From Candidatus Melainabacteria bacterium (GTDB lineage: Bacteria > Cyanobacteriota > Vampirovibrionia > Obscuribacterales > Obscuribacteraceae): a stretch of 11,719 nt of DNA. The notes beneath the pieces are model-generated. The model had not been told where the DNA came from, did no database searches, and saw nothing but the letters and a program-made list of their open reading frames with translations. The DNA is taken from positions 1-11,719 of the forward strand of contig JACQVM010000253.1 in the NCBI GenBank assembly GCA_016209785.1. Direction: 5' to 3'. Of this stretch, positions 8,083 through 11,719 are shown piece after piece. How positions within the stretch are numbered: the first letter of the stretch is position 1; each line of letters starts with the position of its first letter. The translations under genes were made by a program, and so were the position numbers.

Positions 8083-8137
8083 CTTAAGGAGAGACTCAGA
8101 TTAGTAGCCAGCCACCACCACATATCAATTGATTCTC
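8083..8137 (+). repeat. 55-bp perfect direct repeat, copy 1
   Basis: All 55 bases are identical to 11665-11719, in the same orientation, 3582 bp apart. It begins CTTAAGGAGAGACTCAG and ends ATATCAATTGATTCTC, with the 10-bp palindrome ATCAATTGAT near its right end. The base before the repeat differs between copies (T here, A at 11664), fixing the left limit; the right limit is set by the window edge. One frame stays open through it (8080-8184 here, without a start codon). The remaining gene-free sequence from 8138 to 8395 holds only a 13-nt repeat, CCCTTCGGCTGCT, at 8276-8288 and 8331-8343. Confidence 0.85.
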
Positions 8138-8395
8138 TGAGCTCTCCTACACTTAGATACACTGCCACCGTCATTAATTTCTACTGATCTGGCAGTCCGT
8201 GCCTGTTTCTGGCGAATGTCAATTTGGAACGATTATCCAATCAACCCCCTGTGTCCAAAACAACAAGCCAGTCTGCCCTTCGGCTGCTTTTCAACAGCTC
8301 CACCTGCACAGACTACTGATCACACCCAGCCCCTTCGGCTGCTCTCGGTAATCCTGTGAATAATCCAGGCTTAGATTCACCTACTGGTGCTTGTG

Positions 8396-8674
8396 CTATC
8401 TGGACGTTTTAATGTCCTCTATAGTTTTTGACGATGACGGATTAGATTTATTGATCATTGAGTTTACTGGCCCAAATTCAATAGCTGTTATTTCACCTGT
8501 TTTAGGATCACGATCAAAGTGAAAGGATGTCCCAGCTTGTTGGGCATCTCGCCTTATCTGAGCTAAAAGTCTGTTTTGCTGCACATCAGTAAGTAAGTTC
8601 ATTGACTGTGCAGCAGCTTCTGGATTTTGCTGTGCCTCTCGCTCAATTCTTCGTGCTGCAGTTTCAATACTCAT
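8396..8674 (-). CDS. small orphan protein, 92 residues
   Basis: I do not recognise this protein. The start at ATG 8674 is set by a strong GGAGGT (8687-8682) 7 nt upstream; a longer frame to 8755 has no ribosome site and is not preferred. Residues 1 to about 48 form charged, Ala/Gln-rich helices (MSIETAARRIEREAQQ). Residues about 50-69 look like a beta hairpin (TSFHFDRDPKTGEITAIEF). The last 20 residues are polar and loose. There is no signal peptide or membrane segment, so it is probably cytoplasmic or exported with a partner. It lies divergent from the second C11 peptidase, 377 bp away, and inside the 55-bp repeat bracket. An accessory or inhibitor role for the peptidase is conceivable from position alone. 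Confidence 0.7.
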   Translation of the reverse strand: MSIETAARRIEREAQQNPEAAAQSMNLLTDVQQNRLLAQIRRDAQQAGTSFHFDRDPKTGEITAIEFGPVNSMINKSNPSSSKTIEDIKTSR

Positions 8675-8811
8675 AATTTCTACCTCCAAAAGAAAGTGTC
8701 TTGCTAGGCTTTGCACCTGCACACCACACAATAAACAAACTTGCTGGTCCAACAAAGGTGTGAGTAAACAGCCTCATACTGCTTAATGCAACAGTTGGAC
8801 TGAACTGCTTG

Positions 8812-8961
8812 TTATGCATCTGGATTGTCTCTGAGCTGCTGCAGCCGTGCGGCAAGGTCTTTTAGCAGACGCTTGCACCAAGTAGCATCTATCAGTCCGA
8901 CAGACAACAAATCTAAAAGGTGCAATTGTGCAGTCTTGTAAGCAAAATACCTCCTATCTTC
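8812..8961 (-). pseudogene. nucleotidyltransferase, C-terminal fragment
   Basis: Reading the minus strand from 8934 to a TAA at 8812-8814 gives TAQLHLLDLLSVGLIDATW, then a Lys/Leu-rich helix, LAARLQQLRDNPDA and stop. This matches from memory the closing segment of the same nucleotidyltransferase family (HLRDLLDVGLIDASW ... LAARLQELLDDP). Upstream the frame continues in degraded form (YFAYKT) to about 8961 and then loses similarity. There is no start codon or ribosome site. It occupies part of the otherwise gene-free 8675-9051 stretch. It lies upstream, on the minus strand, of the N-terminal fragment at 7200-7415, so the two cannot be one gene broken by a simple insertion. Confidence 0.7.
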
Positions 8962-9051
8962 TATCACCTACAAACCTTATGCTGCCAGCAGTCACAGCAG
9001 GCTGATGATGAGCTGACATCTAGTACTGAGTAGTGAGGACGAGATATCTCT

Positions 9052-10986
9052 ATGAGTCGTTTCAACGAAGGTGCTACGAGCACCACCAACCCAGCATGCT
9101 TTGAGATAGAAAACGAAGGATCAGATAAGCAAAGGTCAGAGCAGTTCCATAATCTCAATAGAAACCTACAAGCCGAAGCAAATAACCCACGTAAGCTTCT
9201 AGCTAGACTAAGGTCATCTGAAAGTACTGAACAGTTTCTGACATTTTCAAATCCTTATACAACAGACAGTTATTCTACTCATGTTCAAACACAAAGTCCT
9301 GATAGGCAAAGTTCCGAAGGACACAGTTCTCAAAGACAAGGCTCTGATAAGCAAAGCTCTGACAACAATCTAGAAAACGTAAGATCTACCACTGCTTGCG
9401 ACTCACAGCGAGAGTGGACTATTTGCATTAACTTAAATGCTAGCGATGTAGAAAATGGTGTTCAAATTGGTGGCAACGCAGAATATACACAGCTTCAGCA
9501 ACTTGCCTCTCAAACTGCTGGAAAGCCTGTCACTGTCCTAGTTCAAAATGTTGTAGAAAATCCAAACAGGCCAGGAGCCTATCTTCTTAATTGCTATGAG
9601 ATTAGCAATGGACAAGTAAACCAGCTTCCACAAACAGAGTGCAATAGCTTAGCTCAAGGTGTAACTAATTTACTTACAACTGCTACTCAAAATTATCCCT
9701 CAGAAAAGATTGCCCTTATAAACCAATCTCATGGAGGTGGCACAGCAGGACTGTCAGACGGTCAGCGTGGCAATTGTAGTTTAGATAACTTTGTTAATGC
9801 TGTAAGGCAAGGGCTTGCTGGGAGTGGACATCAAAAGCTTGACTTGTTAGATTTTGACGCATGTAGCATGGGCAACAGTGGTGTAGCAGGCAGAGTTAGT
9901 GAAGTAGCAGAGCACATGGTTGCCTCTGCAGCACCAGAGATGGGCTATGGTGGCAGTTATGATGCACAAAATTTAACTGCGATTGTTAAAGATGTACTAG
10001 ATAATCCTCAAATGAACGGCAATGACCTAGGCGAAGCAATTGTTGAAAATGCCAACGCTGGGCTAAACGGAAATTCAGTAGAAAGCCCTGGAAATAATCA
10101 CCATGAAGGAACTGATACACTTGCCCATTTTCATCTTCGTAGATATGAAGAGTTTAGAGGAGCATTAAACAACCTTGGCAATGCTCTAGCCCAGGTTGCA
10201 CAGGATCCACGTCAACAGGAGGTTTTGCAGCAGATTATTCAAAATACTCCCTCTTATCCTGCCGGACGACAGGGATCATCGACACGGGACTTACAACAAT
10301 TTGCCCAACAGGTTACAGCAGCAATAGACACTGGCCAGCTAAATGACCCAGATGGAAGCTTGCGTCAAACAGCCAATGCGTTGCTATCAGCACAAGATAA
10401 TTTAACAGGCTTATACCACGCTAACAGTCAAGCACGCCAAGCACCAGTAGATGTAGACACCCAAAACAATGAAAACAGTCCACGGGCTGGTTATGAACAA
10501 ATGGGTGGGCTAAGTGTATTTTTGCCATCACATGATACAAATGAAATAGCCAGAAACCTAACCCCTTTAAGTAGGCTAAGAGGGTTAACTGGAATAGCAC
10601 AGTCGCAGCTAGAGCAGCCAACACAGCAAGATAATGAAGGCTATCAAAACAGCCTAACAACAATCAATAAACAAATGAGCCTTCTAGAGCAGCAACTACC
10701 ATCTAATTTAAATCAAGAACAACAACAACAGATAACAACCTTAAAACAAGCTGTTGATGCTCTTAACCAAGCTCAAACAAAAGAACAACGTACAGCAGCT
10801 TTGTCTAATTTAAGCACTCTTGCTACAGCTTTATTTAATTCACAGTTAAACGAACAAATAAGTGCCCACTCCAGAGCAGAAGCTCAAAGACTGCTTAAAA
10901 TGGAGTTGCAAAGGCAAGAACAAACAAACCCAAACGAAGCAGGCTGGATGAACTTTCTCCGCAGTGTATATGAAGTTACACAGTGA
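9052..10986 (+). CDS. clostripain-like (family C11) cysteine peptidase, copy 2
   Basis: A 644-residue paralogue of the peptidase at 5142-6977. Residues 1 to about 121 are polar and low in complexity, with Asp/Ser/Lys/Gln runs repeated around residues 24-30 and 80-105. The core starts at about W122 (EWTICINL). The catalytic pair is H227 (INQSHGGG) and C271 (LLDFDAC), with predicted S1 acid D269, so Arg/Lys specificity is likely. After the Cys it keeps MGYGGSYDAQNL, closer to the classical C11 pattern than copy 1, though VASE is again VASA (290-293). GYEQMGGLSVFLP ends the core. A Gln-rich helical or coiled-coil region (about 540-630) and WMNFLRS close the protein. There is no signal peptide. 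The start reads MSRFN; GAGG at 9035-9038 is rather distant (13 nt). The stop lies 23 bp from the stop of the convergent small gene. Confidence 0.9.
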   Translation: MSRFNEGATSTTNPACFEIENEGSDKQRSEQFHNLNRNLQAEANNPRKLLARLRSSESTEQFLTFSNPYTTDSYSTHVQTQSPDRQSSEGHSSQRQGSDKQSSDNNLENVRSTTACDSQREWTICINLNASDVENGVQIGGNAEYTQLQQLASQTAGKPVTVLVQNVVENPNRPGAYLLNCYEISNGQVNQLPQTECNSLAQGVTNLLTTATQNYPSEKIALINQSHGGGTAGLSDGQRGNCSLDNFVNAVRQGLAGSGHQKLDLLDFDACSMGNSGVAGRVSEVAEHMVASAAPEMGYGGSYDAQNLTAIVKDVLDNPQMNGNDLGEAIVENANAGLNGNSVESPGNNHHEGTDTLAHFHLRRYEEFRGALNNLGNALAQVAQDPRQQEVLQQIIQNTPSYPAGRQGSSTRDLQQFAQQVTAAIDTGQLNDPDGSLRQTANALLSAQDNLTGLYHANSQARQAPVDVDTQNNENSPRAGYEQMGGLSVFLPSHDTNEIARNLTPLSRLRGLTGIAQSQLEQPTQQDNEGYQNSLTTINKQMSLLEQQLPSNLNQEQQQQITTLKQAVDALNQAQTKEQRTAALSNLSTLATALFNSQLNEQISAHSRAEAQRLLKMELQRQEQTNPNEAGWMNFLRSVYEVTQ

Positions 10987-11009
10987 TAGCTAAAAACTAT
11001 AACTAACGA

Positions 11010-11441
11010 CTAGGCATTTGCATGAGTATGGCGTTCTACCTGTATCTTTTCTCGTTTTTGCCGATTGTTCTGCTCATACACATACCAGTCGTTGCCAACC
11101 TTTTCAAGTTGATAGGGAGAGTGCCTGCTTTGAAATTCTTGTTGCATAGCCTGAAGATTTTGTTCGGGCTCCGCCGAACCTTGGCCCATAGCACCTTCTA
11201 CAATGTGTCGTGCCTGCCCAACGGAGTTGGCTCTTTCCATGTTACTGGCAGCAGCGCCTGCCACGTCACGAGGCGACTCGTTTCCTCCACAAGCCACCAT
11301 CTCATTGGTCATGTTTCGTGTAAATAAATCTTGTGGGTTAACGCCCTTTGTATCAATGTCGCCAGAGGTGAGCTTCCCACCTTCACCTGTTTTCTCTGAT
11401 TTTTCCACCTGTTTTTCTGCTTCTCTTTCTACATTAGGCAT
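11010..11441 (-). CDS. small orphan protein, 143 residues
   Basis: I do not recognise this protein. The start at ATG 11441 is set by AGGAGG (11455-11450) with 8 nt spacing; the in-frame extension to 11471 is not preferred. The N-terminus is highly charged (MPNVEREAEKQVEKSEKTGE) and probably disordered. The middle (about 45-105) is Ala/Gly-rich and helical. The C-terminal part has a compact beta-like stretch, YQLEKVGNDWYVYEQ, then a basic tail. There is a single Cys near residue 51. There is no signal peptide or membrane segment. It converges on C11 copy 2 with 23 bp between stop codons and no visible terminator, so the transcripts probably overlap. Position suggests, but does not show, a link with the peptidase. 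Confidence 0.7.
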   Translation of the reverse strand: MPNVEREAEKQVEKSEKTGEGGKLTSGDIDTKGVNPQDLFTRNMTNEMVACGGNESPRDVAGAAASNMERANSVGQARHIVEGAMGQGSAEPEQNLQAMQQEFQSRHSPYQLEKVGNDWYVYEQNNRQKREKIQVERHTHANA

Positions 11442-11453
11442 GATAGATTCCTC

Positions 11454-11517
11454 CTGCCTGGCGCCCCCCAACTCTCAGATTACCCGCTAGTACTCATCCC
11501 ATAACCAAGCCAGGCAG
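11454..11517 (-). promoter_or_regulatory. 5' UTR inverted repeat abutting the Shine-Dalgarno site
   Basis: In the minus-strand mRNA, CTGCCTGGC (11517-11509) can pair perfectly with GCCAGGCAG (11462-11454), a 9-bp GC-rich stem around a 46-nt loop. The last two bases of the right arm are the first two of the AGGAGG ribosome site (11455-11450) of the 143-residue gene. Stem formation could therefore limit ribosome access. TAATATATTA at 11521-11530, just upstream, could serve as the -10 element and would place the transcript start close to the left arm. Confidence 0.4.
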
Positions 11518-11536
11518 ATCTAATATATTAACTTGC

Positions 11537-11553
11537 CATAAAGCTGCTTTATG
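11537..11553. promoter_or_regulatory. 17-nt palindrome upstream of the 143-residue gene
   Basis: CATAAAGCTGCTTTATG is a perfect 8-bp inverted repeat around one central base. It would overlap the -35 region if TAATATATTA (11521-11530) is the -10 element of the minus-strand gene at 11010-11441. No consensus -35 is present, which fits activator dependence or repression at this site. The remaining sequence to 11664 shows no gene. Confidence 0.4.
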
Positions 11554-11664
11554 TCTCATGAAAACTGGCGGTCCGGTACAAGCCAGTGGCACGTTTGTTG
11601 CTCGTAGTGGTATATAGTCTGTGTGCAACGGCAACTCATGAGAGTCCGGCTAGTGTAGCTTAAA

Positions 11665-11719
11665 CTTAAGGAGAGACTCAGATTAGTAGCCAGCCACCAC
11701 CACATATCAATTGATTCTC
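11665..11719 (+). repeat. 55-bp perfect direct repeat, copy 2 (reaches window end)
   Basis: Identical in all 55 positions to 8083-8137, same orientation. The window stops at its last base, so the true right limit is unknown. Together the copies bracket the 92-residue gene, the nucleotidyltransferase C-terminal fragment, C11 copy 2 and the 143-residue gene. A repeat of exactly 55 bases at a sequence end also matches a common assembly k-mer length, so this may be a contig edge. Confidence 0.85.

Noticed and set aside
8276..8343. CCCTTCGGCTGCT twice, the second within a CAGCC/GGCTG hairpin
   Set aside because: Considered as a terminator pair, but stems are only 3-5 bp, U-tracts are weak or absent, and no gene ends directly before them.
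8080..8357. Stop-to-stop open frames through and after the 55-bp repeat (8080-8184 and 8141-8354)
   Set aside because: The first has no start codon; the second has only one internal ATG without a ribosome site. No family resemblance could be recognised.
8675..8755. 27-residue N-terminal extension of the 92-residue protein
   Set aside because: The strong GGAGGT at 8687-8682 would lie inside the coding region; it is ideally spaced for the ATG at 8674.
11022..11490. Plus-strand frames opposite the 143-residue gene
   Set aside because: They are antisense to a gene with a strong ribosome site and ordinary protein composition, and lack ribosome sites of their own.
1..11719. CRISPR array, tRNA/rRNA, integrase or intact transposase
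   Set aside because: No regularly spaced repeats, no RNA gene signatures and no integrase or transposase motifs were seen on either strand; the 55-bp repeat is only two distant copies.

Overview
The window looks like an accessory region of a bacterial genome, possibly the end of a contig. The taxonomic guess rests on protein style only. Four large proteins carry polar, disordered N-termini and no Sec signal: a lytic transglycosylase, a PDGT-repeat protein and two clostripain-type peptidases. They sit beside small genes with strong Shine-Dalgarno sites. I associate this mix with Candidatus Obscuribacterales (Melainabacteria/Vampirovibrionia), but that is inference without any search.

Layout, left to right. 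Bases 1-54 may be the tail of an upstream gene. At 143-1072 is a response regulator with a receiver domain and a degenerate GGDEF domain that keeps its c-di-GMP inhibitory site, followed by a perfect terminator-type palindrome. At 1288-3036 is a leaderless SLT-type lytic transglycosylase. At 3292-4986 is a protein with about twenty 9-residue PDG[T/S] repeats, a Gly/Ala-rich hydrophobic segment and a helical tail. Converging on it (minus strand, 5142-6977) is the first clostripain-like C11 peptidase. From about 7150 to 8960 lies a gene graveyard. It holds the N-terminal piece of a nucleotidyltransferase (minus), an AAA_14/DUF4143 ATPase that kept both ends but lost its middle (plus), one copy of a 55-bp repeat, a 92-residue orphan gene (minus), and a C-terminal piece of the same nucleotidyltransferase family (minus) in an order that cannot be collinear with the first piece. 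At 9052-10986 is a second C11 peptidase, paralogous to the first. Converging on it is a 143-residue orphan gene (minus, 11010-11441). The window ends inside a perfect second copy of the 55-bp repeat.

How it may fit together (inference): the transglycosylase, the repeat protein and the two peptidases look like a set of exported or injected proteins that leave the cytoplasm by a non-Sec route. The clearest unusual features are the paired C11 peptidases with a shared N-terminal start motif and catalytic core, the 55-bp direct repeats bracketing the second peptidase with both orphan genes, and the decayed genes around them. No RNA genes, CRISPR arrays, integrases or intact transposases are visible.
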